In this document: piece by piece, positions 10,801-23,693 of the stretch
How the letters are laid out: every line of letters starts with the position of its first letter
Position numbering within the stretch: the first letter of the stretch is position 1
Source of the DNA: Catonia carolina
Lineage: Eukaryota > Arthropoda > Insecta > Hemiptera > Achilidae
Direction: 5' to 3'
DNA length: 64,000 bases
Assembly (NCBI GenBank): GCA_035578175.1
Contig: JAQMRL010000001.1
Coordinates: 184,523,283-184,587,282, forward strand
Notes under the pieces: model-generated
Told to the model about the DNA's origin: nothing
What the model saw: the letters and a program-made list of their open reading frames with translations, nothing else
Database searches by the model: none
Made by a program: the position numbers and the translations under genes

Positions 10801-13800
10801 CGGAGAAATGATTTTAAGATTTTAAAAACAGGTGAACTCGGTGGAGTATTATTGTTTTTAGCCTGAAAATTGAATAAAACATGTCCCTGAACTGCATCTT
10901 TCATAGTTTTACAGATATCTGACAGAAATCACAAAAATTATGGGTTAAAAAAAGCTAAAGATCAACTAAAATAAATTTTTTTAAATTTAAATTAAAAAAA
11001 TATTTTATTTTCTACTAATATTATATTTTAAAAATTGTAATTATAATTTTTGTAAATAGTTAAATTTAAAAAATGAAAATTTTAATTTTTGAAATTATGG
11101 TTTAAAAAAACTTAAAACCACTAAAATTAAGATAATTAAAATTTTTTAATTAAAATTGAAAAAATAAATATTAAATTTATAATTCTATTTTATAAATTAT
11201 AGTTTTTATAAAAAATATTTAAATTTAAAAAAAAATTTAATTAAAATTAAAAATACTGTAATTTTGGGTTAAAAACACTAAAATTATGGGTCGAGAATAA
11301 CATTTTATTGGTTAAGAATAAAATAATTTTGTTAAACAATGGATTTGAATGTGTCATTATTTTCCAGACCCTAGTTGAATCGAACCGGGACCTCCACTTT
11401 GTAGCGTAGCATGCTAGCCACAGAGGAGGCCGAAATTAGGCTTTTATTAATACAAAAACCAGAGTAAATTGTTATAAAAATTAATGTTTTTAACAGAATT
11501 AAATATTTTTTCATAGTTTGACAATAGCAGGTTATCAACTATTTAATTCATGATTAATGATTGATGATCTTAACCACCTATAAAGTTGCTCTAAATGGCC
11601 CCGGTTTTGTTCAATGCATCATTTTGTTGGGTGAAACCATTTTTTTCTAGTGGAATCATAATGCCAAGAATATTTTAAACAGTTTTTGCACATTCTATTA
11701 TTGGATACCGAAGATTGTTTTTTTTGTTAATCAGTGCCCCGAAGGATACTCTGTACTGTCAGGGAGATAGAATGATTGAGAGTTAGTTCATTTTTTTAAT
11801 ATGCAACCAGTCACTTATAGATTTATTATTTGGTAACTTAATACAGTTGGTAATATGAAATGACCGGGCAACAATGTAGCATAGTAAAATTTTACTATAG
11901 CCATTCTTGTAAACAGCAATTAGTAGGCCTACGCTTAACATTTTAAATATTTACAGAAATTCAACCTTGAATTTTTGTAAAGACTGATTTGGCAGAAAAT
12001 ATCTTTGTAATTTTATTTACCTAGATATATTTAAAAGCGGAGATTTACCTTTTAAATCAACAGCACAACATTAGTAAATATAAAAAAACAATTTAGATAT
12101 TCATTGTGGCTTAAAAATATGTTTTATACTTTTCACAAAACGTTGAGACTGTAAAATAATTTACAATAATTGTATGTATAGGCCTACCTTCATTATTTTT
12201 TCAATTGTAAGCTAAGTTGGTAGCTCAGTTAACAAAAAAGTAAATTCTGGTACAACAGTTAAATGTTTGTTTTTTTTTTTGGTATCTACATCTAGGAGAC
12301 CCCAAAATGGTGAGTGTAGGCCTGCCCTAGATAAAAACTGATAAACTTAAATAATACCACAATGCTCATGACTTCATGACTTCCCAATTTATTTATTACC
12401 TTGTTATTACTACTACTTACTTGCTTCAATAATAGTCATCTAATAATTTTTTACCAAATAATACGCAATTTACATCAGCATTTAATACACAATTTAGATA
12501 AAAATTTATTTAAAACAATTTTTTAATCCCAAATGTGTGTACGTTGCAAATTAGTTCATTCTAAGAACAATAAGCAAACCCATGATCCAGTGAGATGAGG
12601 TATGTATGAGGTGTAGCCTTGTACAGACTCAGCCCAACCATTCCTGAGAGATTTAATCGAACCCCAACCATCAAAGTACACTGGTAAAGTACACTGGTAA
12701 CCACTGTCTAGTATTCAAATCCATATAGAAGAAAATTCATACAAAGATAGGTCCAGAAATTCTTTGTTAGCATGTAATGGCTAGAGAAAGATTTTGCCAA
12801 AATTTCAGTTCATCTCACGAACTTAATTTGTAATGAAATTTTTGGCGTTAATTAAGAGTAAAATGGTGGTTTCTTAAGGTTTTTGACTTGAGAAAACTAA
12901 TGACACAGGTCCTAGAACCACATCTTCAGTAGTTGTTGAGAAAGTTAGGTAAAACTGAAATAACATTGAGGTAAAAACTGAAAAACCCCTATTTTTTATA
13001 TTTGTTGTACAATAACTTCATTAAGTGTCATTTCTCACTTTATAATTTAAGTTAGAATTACTGACTGATTAGGCTGGACTGGAAGATAAGTTTATTATTT
13101 TTTATGAATAAACATAAAATAAAAAGTTAGCTGTGCCAATTATTATTAAGGTCATATTACATACAATTTTTAGAAAAAAATCTATCACATTACAAAAAAG
13201 TAATCTTAAGTTCTATTAGATTGCAGTTCAGTGCTCAAAGTCTTTTCATTATAGTTTATGGTAAAAATATTTGAATTCAATGAACCAAAAAGATTAATTT
13301 AATCAATATATATGTGATCAATCAGCAAAATAAACTTAATTATATAAAATATTTTATAAATTAGAATTTATAATCTATTGAGTGTCCTGAATATTAAAAA
13401 TGTAAACAAATAGTCTGATAGCCTAAATATTACAACTTCTAAGAATTCTATATAATAAACAATAACAACTAGAAAGATAAACAATTCTATCTAATGTCAG
13501 TAGATGTTTAAGTCTATGATAAGATTTATAAATGGTATCTTGTAGGTCGCTAAAGCTAATTAATAGTTCACTTATGACAGAATGAAATTCATTAATTTTG
13601 TTTTTGTTTTGGTTTTCACCCGAATAGCAGCACTTAAGTTATTTAATGTCGTCTTCTGGGCACAGAGGTAGCTCGATGCTGCCTCTTTCATTCCTATATT
13701 TGCTTCATATTTTTAATCTGGCAGCCCTCTGTTTCTCTGCTATGATAATGTTGGGTTGTTTTCTTTTCTTGCATGGGAATTAGATTAGTCCATTTTCTCT

Positions 13801-16800
13801 CAAAACCTCTTTTTCGTCTAGTTTTGGATTTTTTATTTTAGAACATGCACAAAAATTTAATTTTTGGTACTGTATCACTTTCTGATTCTTACAAATATCA
13901 GATGAATTGATGTCCCATAACCAAGCGAGTGAGAGGGAGATATGTGCATAACTACGCATGCGCCCAAAGGTCTTTACTGTTATAATCCAAATCTGAAAAA
14001 TACTACAGTCGTTATCTTCCTTGTTAGTTTACTGTTTGCAACAATGTGCTTGCTCACAACAATGAGTAAAATTATACAATGTTATTGGAATAGCGCATAT
14101 TGCTTGTGCGAGTGAGAGCGATATGCATTCTCTCACTCCCACAGCTAGGAGACTTTAGTTCATCTGAATACTATACCTTGTTTCTGATACTGATGTAGTA
14201 TATCTATAATATATCTCATACTATAGACAGAGAAAGTTGACCAACATTTTTTGATACCTGGATTTTAATAGATCTTCATGTTTCATGACTCCATAAAGCC
14301 AAAAAAATTTTCTGGGAAGGATGTGTTCTTCTAGGTATGTGTGTGCTTTATTCATTTGTAGACGATATACCAATTGGGTGAAACTTAAAAACAAAGGTTT
14401 CTAGAACAACTCCCAATAAATTTTTAATAAACCCAAAATTAAGGGCAACTTTCATAATTATCTTGTTTTTAATCCCTAATGTGCGTACGTTGTAATCTGT
14501 TCAATTCAAAACAATAAGCAACCCCATAACACAATGAGATGCGGATGATTTATATGATGTGTAAATCAAGTACAGTCTTGTACAGACCCAGGCTGACCAC
14601 TCCTGAGAGAGTATGGTTAATTTAACCTTAACCACCAAAGTTCACCGGTAATCACTGTTTAGTATTAAAGTCCGTATAAAATTAACTGCCTTTAATAGGA
14701 TTTGAACCACTTAACTTCATAATGAATAAATACATAAAAATTTCTCAAAATTGGCTTTAGTGATTTTGATTGAAATTACCTGCATTACAATTAATAGTCT
14801 TACTAAGACAGTGTAAGTGGTAACACAAGAAAAATTTATGCGGGAGGAGCTTTGCTGTTACTCAAAAATTAGTTAATTCACAATTTTATTGTAATGAAAA
14901 AATGGACTAAGAAAGTTTTGTTATTTTTGATCTATTATTTATACAAGTAACATGGAATAATAAAATAAAGTTGAAGTGGCAGTGGTAATTATACATAGCA
15001 TCTAATTTATTAATGCTGATACTAAAATAATCCTGTCAATTAATTGGTGACTTGGAGCATCTATGGAATTTATTTTGATTAAAACTACACAATAAAAATA
15101 ATTAGAGGTTATATAATGTTATCGTTTTTAGGAGCTATTATTTAAAATAGACTATAATCACAGTACCCAGGTAGTATCTAATACCAGGTACAACTATTAT
15201 TATTAATATTGTTTTTCCTCCATTAACAATAATGCCCTGATTGTTTTCTACGATAATCTATTTGCAGTTACCATAATTGGAAACTATTAACTTAAAGCAA
15301 TCATTACCTTTTGTTAGACTAGTATCTGATGTCAAGGTTAAATGTATTGAGGTTGTATTCATCTCAGCATGGAGTAAACTTAGTACAGACAAAAACACTT
15401 GAATCTATTTATATTTTAAAAATAATGACAGCAATCTCCTACTATAAAATTAAAATAATTTTCATATTAATGCTTAAAGGATTTATTCAAGCACCACACG
15501 AATCCAAATTCTAGTTGAATTAATTTTAAGGCCTAAAAGTTTGTCTAAATGTTTAATACTGACAATATTTTATGGGATTTTGTTAAGAGTACATGCCAAT
15601 AGCAGAAATAGCCCGTTTTTCAGTAATAAATTGACCAAAATTATAACTAGTTTTCAGATCTTTCTAAAATTTAAATTAAATCAATAACGTCTTGCATTAA
15701 TGAGGTAAAATTCAAAATTTTGAAAATCATAATTTTAATAAATTAATTTTCTTTAACAAAAAAATTAATTTTACTTTCATGGTAGAATGTTTGAGTTCAA
15801 CCTTCAATTTTTTAGGGATCAACATGAGCCTTGTGATATTTCTACCTGTGACTCCATTATAGTCCATTTTTTAAAAAATGTTATGTCTGACTGTTTTGAA
15901 AATTACTGCTAATGCAGATGATGAAGAGTGTTAAAATTAAAATAAGATGAAAAAATACCAGATCTGACTGGAAGTCAAACCCCTCTCAACTTAGAAGCCA
16001 GTTGAGCCACTACACCGCGGGGCAGACACATTGTAGTCCAGTTTAGAGTGTTTTGTCAAATGATTTTTGTTTACAGTAAATTGTGACATCAACACAAAAA
16101 ATGAGGTATGGTCTGAGATGAAAATAAATTTTACTCTAAAAAATAAAAAAGCTCATCCACAATAAATTAACATAACAAACAATTTTTACTTCTAAAAAAA
16201 TTGAAATACCTTATTCAACTTTGCTACAAGATCATTACTCAAATTTTGAGACTTGTGTAACAGCTTGGCATTCATTTTAATAAATATATCTTAGGAATGG
16301 TATATACCTTAGTAAAATTCAGCCACCTGTGAATAGAATCAGTTCTGGGCATTTTTCTGATCTTATGATCACATTTTGAAATTCTGGAAGATCAAATGAA
16401 AAAATCCAAGTTTGATCACTTGTGGCAATTCTTTTCAAAATGTGTTTCCTGTTCTGTTGTAACACAGCAAATCTGAAGAGCTGCTACCAAGATACTTTTC
16501 TTGGAAGTGTTAGGAGCAAATGTTCAGTCAAGATTTAGTAAAATAAATTGAAAATTCACTGATTAATTAGTGATCATAAATTGCCTTTGGCACGAACTTT
16601 CTCATTAATACATTGCACAAAATCTTCAGTGATCAACAACTTCATTGACCACTGCACTCCCTGCCATAAATAATGTTTACACCATTAAATTCTCTAGACT
16701 ACTTTCTCATGATAACATAACTCATTGCATTTTCTCCATAAGTTCCAGAAATCTGATGTCAAATTTCTTATATTCAAAAACTTCATAACATCTTTTATTT

Positions 16801-19800
16801 CACAACTGGCAGGTTAATTGATTACTTTATATTAAACATGATTACAGACAATAATGGCTTTATACTTGAAGTTGAAAAAACCATTTCGCTAGTAAAGCAA
16901 TAGAACTGTAACCAATTTCAGCTTTTTAATTAGTAATCTGCATAAGGCAGGGTGGTTAGTTCCCACCATACACTTAGTAACTTTCTTCTGAATTTTAAAA
17001 TACCTTTCCATATTACCCACAGAAGAATTATTACACTAAAATAGCATAATTGTATTGAATACAAAACAGAATTCGGCCGTGGTCAGACAGCTAGCAGTTC
17101 AAGCAGTGGAGCAGCATTGAGTTGAGCTGGTACTGTGGCCATACAGAAACCAGTCAGCTGCTAACACACTTTTCATCTGTGTCACTTGGTTCAGTCACGC
17201 CTCCTGTTTTGGCTTAGTTTGTGAAGTTACTACTTTTAAGTGAATGTTCCTGTATGTTAATAAATGTTTTTGACACAACTATTTTTATTATTCTATCAAA
17301 CATCCTATGTAGGAATTTTAAACAGCCGTATTATTTATAATTGAAATATATATTTCTATTTTAATTTACTGAAGATGTGTACAAGATACACGAAAGGGCT
17401 ATAAATATTGGTAAGTGTTTTATGTTACCGTATTCTGGTGGTTAGAAATATATATTTCAATTTCAACTATTTTTATATGCGTACGAAAGTTATTGAATTA
17501 TTTTTTAGTTATTTCAATTAGTTTTTTGTTGTTATATACTGGCAGTCATTAGTTCTTTGCTTAATTCTTTGCAGACTTCATTCCACAAAGCAATTGATTA
17601 TTTTCTGTCTTTGAAATGCTTAACCGACACATCCCATAGAAAGACATGTTTATATACAGCTGATATAAGCAATTGAGTGACGAAATCCATGATTGAAAAA
17701 TAATGTACACAATAACAGAACGGAAACTGAAATAAGATGCGAGCTTGTAAGCTGTTACAGTCAAACTAGTTTGTTTCTAAGTAGGTTAAAGCGGTAAGCC
17801 GTAGAGCATGCTAATCAAGTGGCCACGTCTATTATCTAACATTAGTTTGTTCCAACGTGCTTACACACTCAATGCTGCTTACTGCTCTAATCTGCCTCCT
17901 GTCTGGATGCGTCCTTAGTCCACGATACGCTGCCATTAGTAAAATTCTTTATATTTAATCTGGCTATTATTCTAATAGATATGCACAGATAATACTCTAA
18001 ATGAGCTTTGCATTATCATTAGATATAATTGTGCATGTAGCGTACAGGGTGCCATATGTCAACTCCAGAGGGCACAGGCTTTTGGACTACAAGGTAAAGA
18101 CTCAGATATCTCCCCTGGCAAGATGTGTTAAAATTATGAATGTTGTTGACGGTTGCGGGGTTGATATATTCAACAAGAATATATCAACGTTCAAGAGGAA
18201 AATTGTATTATGTTGGATGGGTGATCCAGTTGGGACGGCCATATGACAAGTTGGTAGGTGAACTGAGTAGCCTACCAGCGTTATTAAGTCATATAGGACT
18301 CCTGTTTTGATAATTGGTTTTGTTTTACTTGGCTGTTAGCTTGGTTTTTTTATTTATTTTTAGTGTTTGTTTGTTTCTTTCTCATTGTTATCTTTTCACG
18401 CTGTAGGTGTGGTATCATTGCCAATCCCTGCACAAATTTACTTATAAGCTTATAGACATATGAGTTAGTGTTTTTTCTTTTGACGTCCCTTGTATTTACG
18501 TCCCGATAGGTAAGTGCAGCGTTTCAAGGATTTCTATCTATTGCTGCACTTGTTCAACTCATGTAGGTCGTCCCGCTTCCCTGTTAGTCACTTTCATGGA
18601 GGTTGGGATGGCTGTAAGGGGTGAGTGGAAGCCATCAAAATAATTAAATCTACATATTTATATTCAGGCAAACCAAATTATTATTTATTAGAACTAAATT
18701 TTCCAGTCTAGGATCTTTTGGAAAATTATAAAAATGTAATTCCAACGTTACTGTTCCCAAATAATTATAGTTACTAAAATTTAAAGCTATTGTAAATGTT
18801 AAATAAATTTTTAAAATGTCATGTTTCAGGTCAACAGGTCAGGCCAGTTAGTCGTGTAGAACCTGTTACAGAAAGCTGTCTGGGATGCATTTGTGAAGCA
18901 GTATCCAATTGCAATAGAAGTATTACTACTTGTGATGGTGATGTATGTGGTATACTTCGTATTACCTGGGCATACTGGGCAGATGCAGGCAAACCAACTC
19001 TTGTAGGGGATAATCCTGAAGCTCCTGAAGGTATAAATATGAAAAAACATTCAATGCTATAGATAATTTAATTTATTTATAAAAATTAAGAGCTACATTT
19101 TACACTTTTGAAATGATTGAGAAACTATTTATATCTTAAAATGTGAGTTCTGCTGTAAAAATAAATACTAATAACTTCTATTTTACTCTAAACTGACTTT
19201 TATGCAACTGTTACGACACCAGCGATGATACAAAAACCTTGATTTTATCAGATAAGTACAGCATGTACTGTTGAAAGAGCAAAAGCAAAGCAGCATATAA
19301 ATGTTTCGTGTTCCCTGTCCTGTTGTACGGTGTGGAAGCTTGGACTCTCAATAGATTAGTGAGAAGAAACTACAGGCTTTTGAGCTGTGGACCTACCGTA
19401 GAATGTTGAGGATCTCATATACTGAGCATGTCACGAATGAAGAGGTCCTCAGTAGAATGGGAAAGCAGCTGGAACTCATGGTGGAAGTTAAGGCATGAAA
19501 ATTAAGGTACCTTGGTCATGTTATGAGGGGACCAAAGTATCAAATATTGCATCTCATCATTCAAGGCAAAATATTAGGAAAAAGATCGGTGGGCAGGAGA
19601 AGGATATCCTGGCTGTGTAATGTGAGAAGGTGGTTCAGGTGTTCCTCAAACGAACTCTTTAAAGCAGCGGTCAACAAAATTCGTATCGCCATTATGATAG
19701 CCGACCTCCGTCATGGAGATGGCACGTGAAGAAGAAGAGAAGAGGTATGCAAGATGACCTTACCAAAAGTAATGATTGATTGGGCAGCCTTTGGCAGAAA

Positions 19801-22800
19801 AATACTAATAAAATATTAAGTAGCACTGGTTGGGTAAGTGACCTTGTATGATGACTTGCTGATGATAGCTACACATGATAAAAACCACCAATGGGTGTCC
19901 TTGTTCAAATTCAAATAAAAAAAGTCAAGATTACCAGTTAACTAACTGTGGGGTAGTCAGTAATTTCTTAGTGAAAAATAGAAACCAAGAAAGAAAAGGA
20001 AATTGTTCACTTTCATACATAATTTATATTTCATACGAGGACAACAGCTGTACAAGTTTATGGAATTAAGAAGAAATTTAAGAATATTAAATTTTATATT
20101 AGTATGTTTTATAAACCTCAATAAACAGGAATGTGTGTTAGTATTCAGTCCTAATTGCTGTGATAACGTAACTTAAGATCCAATACCAGAACTAACAAAT
20201 CACCACAAAACGGCTTAACATATTTCATTGATAAGACAAAAAACCAATTACGTATTTTTGTAAATTGACTCTGTGATACCTATCCACAGGTTCAATGTAC
20301 TACTGTTTAAATTGCAACAGTCTAGTATAATCTAACATAAAAAAGATGTTTACAAAAATACATTTTATCACAGAAAAATAAATAAATAATTTTCACACAA
20401 ACTGTTGGTACTAGTACAATGGTACTAATGTATAAATGCATTACAAGGAACCTCAACATTTATCTGGAAAAATTTTTTGAAAAAGATTTAAGAAAAATAT
20501 TGTACCTGATACGTTATTATGAATGAATTATAATGAACATTTTGTAACACTGTCAGCATAATGCAACTTTTATTTTTTGCAGCATATCCTCGTTGCACAA
20601 ATGAACCAGCGTGTGCAGGAAGAACAGTAACCAACTACATGAACCGGTTTGCTAAGGTAAATAAATAACATTATTTAAAAAAAAATACATACATAATATT
20701 TAGTGATTTAAAAAATTATTTTGTTTTTTTTGAATTTGACAGTTTTGTACATTAATGCTACTGCCAACGATAAAGGGTGATAGAAGAAAAAATGCCTAAC
20801 CTGACCGAGAATTGAATCCAAGACCATTGGCGTAATTTAAAAAATAATTATTCAATAAATTACAAAATTGAACAAAAATGTTTAAATGAAAATATTACTC
20901 TAATAATGATTAGATTTAGGAAGAAGTAAATTACTTTATAGAACCAGCAAAAACACCTTTGTTGTCATTCAACTGATTCACAAAATAAAAGTTAAAACGG
21001 CTGCCTCTGTAGCGTAGTGGTTAGCGCATTGGCCAGCCACGCGGAGGTCCCAGGTTCCATTCCCGGCCAAAGTCTGGAATTTTCATGTGTCAAATCCCAC
21101 AGTTAATATTACATACCCCACCGTAGTCACTAATGACCAAACAGTTGATGCGACTTTAAATAAACAAATTAAAAAAAAGTTAAAACCTAAACCAGGTGTT
21201 GTACACTACAGTTGAAATAAAATTCTTACACTTCAGGTTAATATTCACTAATTCACAATTAGTGATTATTGTTAACTATCATGTAATTCTTACTAGGGTA
21301 CTATAAATAAGTGATTATTATACTATAAATAACAAAATTTTAAAGGCCTGGTTAGTTTAAGTTTTGATCACTAACCTAAAAGATCTGGGTCTAATTTATG
21401 GCTATGGTATATAAAATTTTCACTCAGTAACACCTACCTTACACACAGTATTATATTCCACAACCAACTTAAATGCTAATGACCAAGAAGATAACATTTC
21501 AAAAATTAATAGAACTCAATGGATTTTTTTTGCTTTTATATTTGTCATCGGGAACTGCACACTATTGACAACCACCCATTCGATTGCTGCTTTTCGCTGT
21601 ATTTTTTGACAAGGATTAGGCTTGAGTTTGAACAGGTACCCCCAGTAGAGTTTGTTCACAGATGGAAGTCAGTTGGGTCACCATACAAAGTCGCTTGCTC
21701 AACCAGTGTTACTCAACGAATAATAGCGACTTTCTACCAGCCGACTGATTGGACTGGCCTGAAGGGCTTAAACAGCAAAAAACTTTACTGTTAGGCTAAT
21801 GGTTACAAGTCCATACCCAAATTCGGTTCGAAAATGTTTAAAATTACTTTTGTTTTCACTTATGATATCTGGAGTAAAATTTTTATATATATTTAAAAAA
21901 ATTAGTTACCAATAAATCAAGATATCACACAAGATAACATGAATTCATATTTACGAATTCTTATAATTGTCTACACAATATTATAAGTACTTAAATTTAT
22001 CATGAATGCACTGTATATTGATAGCTATAACAACAGATCAAAAATTACATATAATCTGGAAAAAAAGACTTGTCGAGTTAATGAATTCATGATTTTGTGA
22101 AACTAGATAGAATCTTGTCTGCTATAAAATAAATAAACTTGATAACTGTACATCACAATTTTCTGTGTGTCAGTAATGATTGAGTTATCACGATTGTATA
22201 ACAAATTTCTAAAGTAAAGTAATCTATGTATTAATTCAAGCAGAAGAAAAATTAATGAATCAACATGGCAAATATTTTTACAGATTGATTTTAAGTTTAA
22301 GTTTATCAGCAATGGTTCACAACTTGAGTATAATACCTGTTAAATTCAGTACATTGTTTTAATTGATCATGCAGTATATTATATTTACAATTTAGAAAAA
22401 ATGTAGTAAAATTAAATATTGTTAGCAATCATTGATCTAGGATGCATTGTCTCTTCAGCTAACTGGAAATTTTATATGAATTAATTGGTTCAGAATAAGT
22501 AGTTACTTAAACGTACTGAGTGTTTAATTCACTGCACTGATAATTTAAGATATTTTAGGAAGAAGTATTAGGGATTCAGGAATAAGTGAGTTACACATGC
22601 GAGGGCGTACCCAAAAGAAACTGGAATTATTTTTCAAAAGCTATTTATTTTCAGTTTTTTTACAAAACAAGCTTATTCTCTTCAAAATACTCTCCATTAC
22701 TACTAATACATTTATCCCGCCAGTGCTTCCACTGTTTAAAACTTTTTTTGTAGTCATCTTTACAAATGGCTGACAGCTCCTCCCTCGTTTTTTTCTTGAC

Positions 22801-23693
22801 CGCTTCAATGTTGTCAAATTTCTTTAGTGTCCCTATTCATGCGTCGAAATAAGAAAAAGTCGCACAGAGCCAGGTCAGGTGAGTAAGGTGCATGGGGCAG
22901 CGGAACCATGCCAATTTTAGTCAAAAAATCTTTCACAGAGATGGCTATACGTGCAGGTGCTTTGTCGCGGTGGAAGAATCAGTCTCCTGTCTGCCACAAA
23001 CCAGTTTTTTTTTGACGAACACTATTGCACAATCTTCTTAAAACTTTCAAATTGTCAGTCGACGGTCTGAGAGCACACGCTCTTGAATTTTTTAAACATT
23101 TTTTTCGATTCGGGCAGTTGATGGAAGTCCAGAACGAGGTTTGTCATCAATCAACATGTCCCCATTTTAAAATCGAGAAAACCGCTCGTACACTTGAGAT
23201 TTTCCCATAGCGTCATCTTTGTAAGCTGTTTTCAACATTAAAACAGTTCCAGCAGCACTTATACCGAGTAGAAAACAAAATTTCACAGCTACACATTGTT
23301 CACTTAAACTTGCCATCATAAAAAATGAAACAAGAACAAAACAGCGTTAGCAAAAACAATCACTGCAGATGAATATTGAACTCGCAGTGAGTTGCTCTGT
23401 ACATGTCTGTGCAGCAGAAATGCGTACTACATAAGCACTGCCCACGGCAATGCTATTCCGGTTACTTTTGGGTACCCCTCGTATAGTAGAAACAAAATTA
23501 ATTTAATATTAAACAATAATTTTTTATCTTTTAGGACTGCAATGGCGATGGAGTAATTAACTGCTATGACTATGCAAGAATACACAGGCTCGGTGGATAT
23601 GGTTGTGGAAATGCTCTTGATTTACCATACCAGCAAAAATTTGAAAACTGCCAGAGCGTAGTCGCTCAATTTAGTACTACTAATCAAGGCTGA
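7723..23693 (+). CDS. i-type lysozyme (destabilase family), four spliced exons
   Basis: Secreted invertebrate-type lysozyme-like protein of 171 residues, spliced from 7723-7804, 18830-19030, 20583-20656 and 23535-23693; every junction is GT-AG and keeps the frame. Exon 1 gives a hydrophobic signal peptide. Exon 2 carries the family signature (CLGCIC, then DVCG and an ITWAYWADAGKP block), exon 3 the NEPACAG-TNYMNRFAK block, and exon 4 the DCNGDGVINCYDYARIH and GGYGCG motifs. The mature part has 12 cysteines, as expected for a disulfide-rich extracellular protein of this family. Family members cleave peptidoglycan and/or isopeptide bonds. Here the residue aligned to the catalytic Glu of bivalve i-lysozymes is Val (CICEAVSNC), as in several insect members, so muramidase activity is doubtful. 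Introns are about 11.0, 1.55 and 2.9 kb and full of transposon relics. The upstream in-frame ATG at 7639 lies before the predicted transcription start, so 7723 is preferred. Confidence 0.93.
8772..9712 (+). repeat. ~1 kb repeat with internal (AC)n tract, copy 1
   Basis: It matches 44553-45614 in inverse orientation. Near each end is the 13-bp inverted pair ACTTTCTCTTGCC (8799-8811) and GGCAAGAGAAAGT (9694-9706). It contains a short AC tract at 9555-9572 and several small hairpins. It encodes no protein I recognise and is probably a non-autonomous element. It lies in lysozyme intron 1. Confidence 0.75.
11355..11440 (-). repeat. tRNA-like SINE head remnant
   Basis: In complement, CTACGCTACAAAGTGGAGGT then CCGGTTCGATTCAACTAG resembles the S2 head. 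The tail is absent or beyond recognition. Confidence 0.55.
12525..12725 (-). repeat. S3 SINE, truncated
   Basis: Inverse copy with GTGTGTACGTTGCAAATTAG and CTTGTACAGACTCAGCCC. It contains a small local duplication, AAAGTACACTGGTA, repeated in tandem near 12675-12702. Confidence 0.7.
14465..14712 (-). repeat. S3 SINE
   Basis: Inverse copy with GTGCGTACGTTGTAATCTG, CTTGTACAGACCCAGGCTG and a body running to AGGATTTGAACCAC, the degraded B-box side. It lies in lysozyme intron 1. Confidence 0.7.
15867..16028 (-). repeat. tRNA-derived SINE, family S1, diverged
   Basis: It shares the TCTGACTGTTTTG and GCTAATGCAGA tail (on +) with the other S1 copies. Duplications CATTATAGTCCA (15855-15866) and CATTGTAGTCCA (16029-16040) flank it. 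Confidence 0.75.
16210..16760 (-). mobile_element. decayed mariner-like transposase remnant
   Basis: On the - strand, broken frames contain KRIATSDQTWIFSFDLPEF, matching the mariner T-D-E-x-W-I block where one catalytic Asp sits, and an upstream MRKV-like segment. Stops and frameshifts are frequent and I cannot place terminal repeats. It lies in lysozyme intron 1. Confidence 0.5.
17339..17462. repeat. inverted repeat enclosing a hammerhead-like motif
   Basis: Arms of 20 bp (17339-17358, 17443-17462) are perfect complements. Between them CTGAAGA, GTGTA...TACAC and GAAA occur in hammerhead order. No matching element body is visible. It lies in lysozyme intron 1. Confidence 0.5.
18830..19030 (+). 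CDS. lysozyme exon 2 (N-terminal half of the domain)
   Basis: The acceptor is TTTCAG ending at 18829 and the donor GTATAA starts at 19031. The 201 nt carry six cysteines and the YWADAGKP signature that identifies the family. Confidence 0.93.
19290..19745 (+). mobile_element. LINE 3' end remnant (RTE-like)
   Basis: Frames read LQAFELWTYRRMLRISYTE, then VTNEEVLSRMGK, LRYLGHVMRG and CSSNELFKAAVNK, the conserved C-terminal part of RTE-like insect LINEs. It ends in a GAAGAAGAAG tail near 19727-19742. Stops interrupt it. It lies in lysozyme intron 2. Confidence 0.8.
20583..20656 (+). CDS. lysozyme exon 3
   Basis: The acceptor TTTTTTGCAG ends at 20582 and the donor GTAAAT starts at 20657. It codes AYPRCTNEPACAG followed by the conserved TNYMNRFAK helix, and ends in phase 0. 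Confidence 0.93.
20740..20840 (-). repeat. probable S1 SINE remnant
   Basis: A diverged tail (ACAGTTTTGTACATTAATGC) and a degraded B box (ATTGAATCCAAG on +) suggest an old S1 copy in lysozyme intron 3. Confidence 0.45.
20999..21174 (+). repeat. tRNA-derived SINE, family S2
   Basis: The head has A box (GTAGCGTAGTGGTTAGCGC) and B box (GGTTCCATTCCCGG). The tail holds ACTAATGACCAAACAG and GATGCGACTTTAAATAA. A duplication AAAAGTTAAAAC flanks it at 20987-20998 and 21175-21186. It lies in lysozyme intron 3. Confidence 0.88.
22600..23481 (-). mobile_element. internally deleted mariner element
   Basis: Terminal inverted repeats of about 27 bp start CGAGGGCGTACCCAAAAG (22600 on) and CGAGGGGTACCCAAAAGT (complement, ending 23481). 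TA follows the right end; the left TA is mutated to TG. On the - strand an N-terminal frame (MASLSEQCVAVKF) and a C-terminal block (HRDKAPARIA, APYSPDLALCDFFLF) remain. The part between them, with the first catalytic acids, is missing. It is non-functional and sits in lysozyme intron 3. Confidence 0.88.
23535..23693 (+). CDS. lysozyme exon 4 and stop
   Basis: The acceptor TCTTTTAG ends at 23534 and the exon starts in phase 0. It codes 52 residues with four cysteines (DCNGDG, NCYDYARIH, GYGCG, ENCQS) and ends in TGA at 23691-23693. A mariner relic ends only about 50 bp upstream of this acceptor. Confidence 0.93.
   Translation, partial: DCNGDGVINCYDYARIHRLGGYGCGNALDLPYQQKFENCQSVVAQFSTTNQG

Larger units (their letters stand above)
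9713..15866. other. middle part of lysozyme intron 1
   Basis: It holds SINE remnants at 11355, 12525 and 14465 and an A/T-only stretch at about 10960-11300. Nothing else is recognisable; 10620-10830 may be another dispersed repeat, which I cannot place. Confidence 0.5.

Noticed and set aside
21519..21794. A 91-codon + strand frame in lysozyme intron 3
   Set aside because: It has no recognisable domain, and no splice sites or promoter tie it to a gene. It may be part of an unknown repeat.
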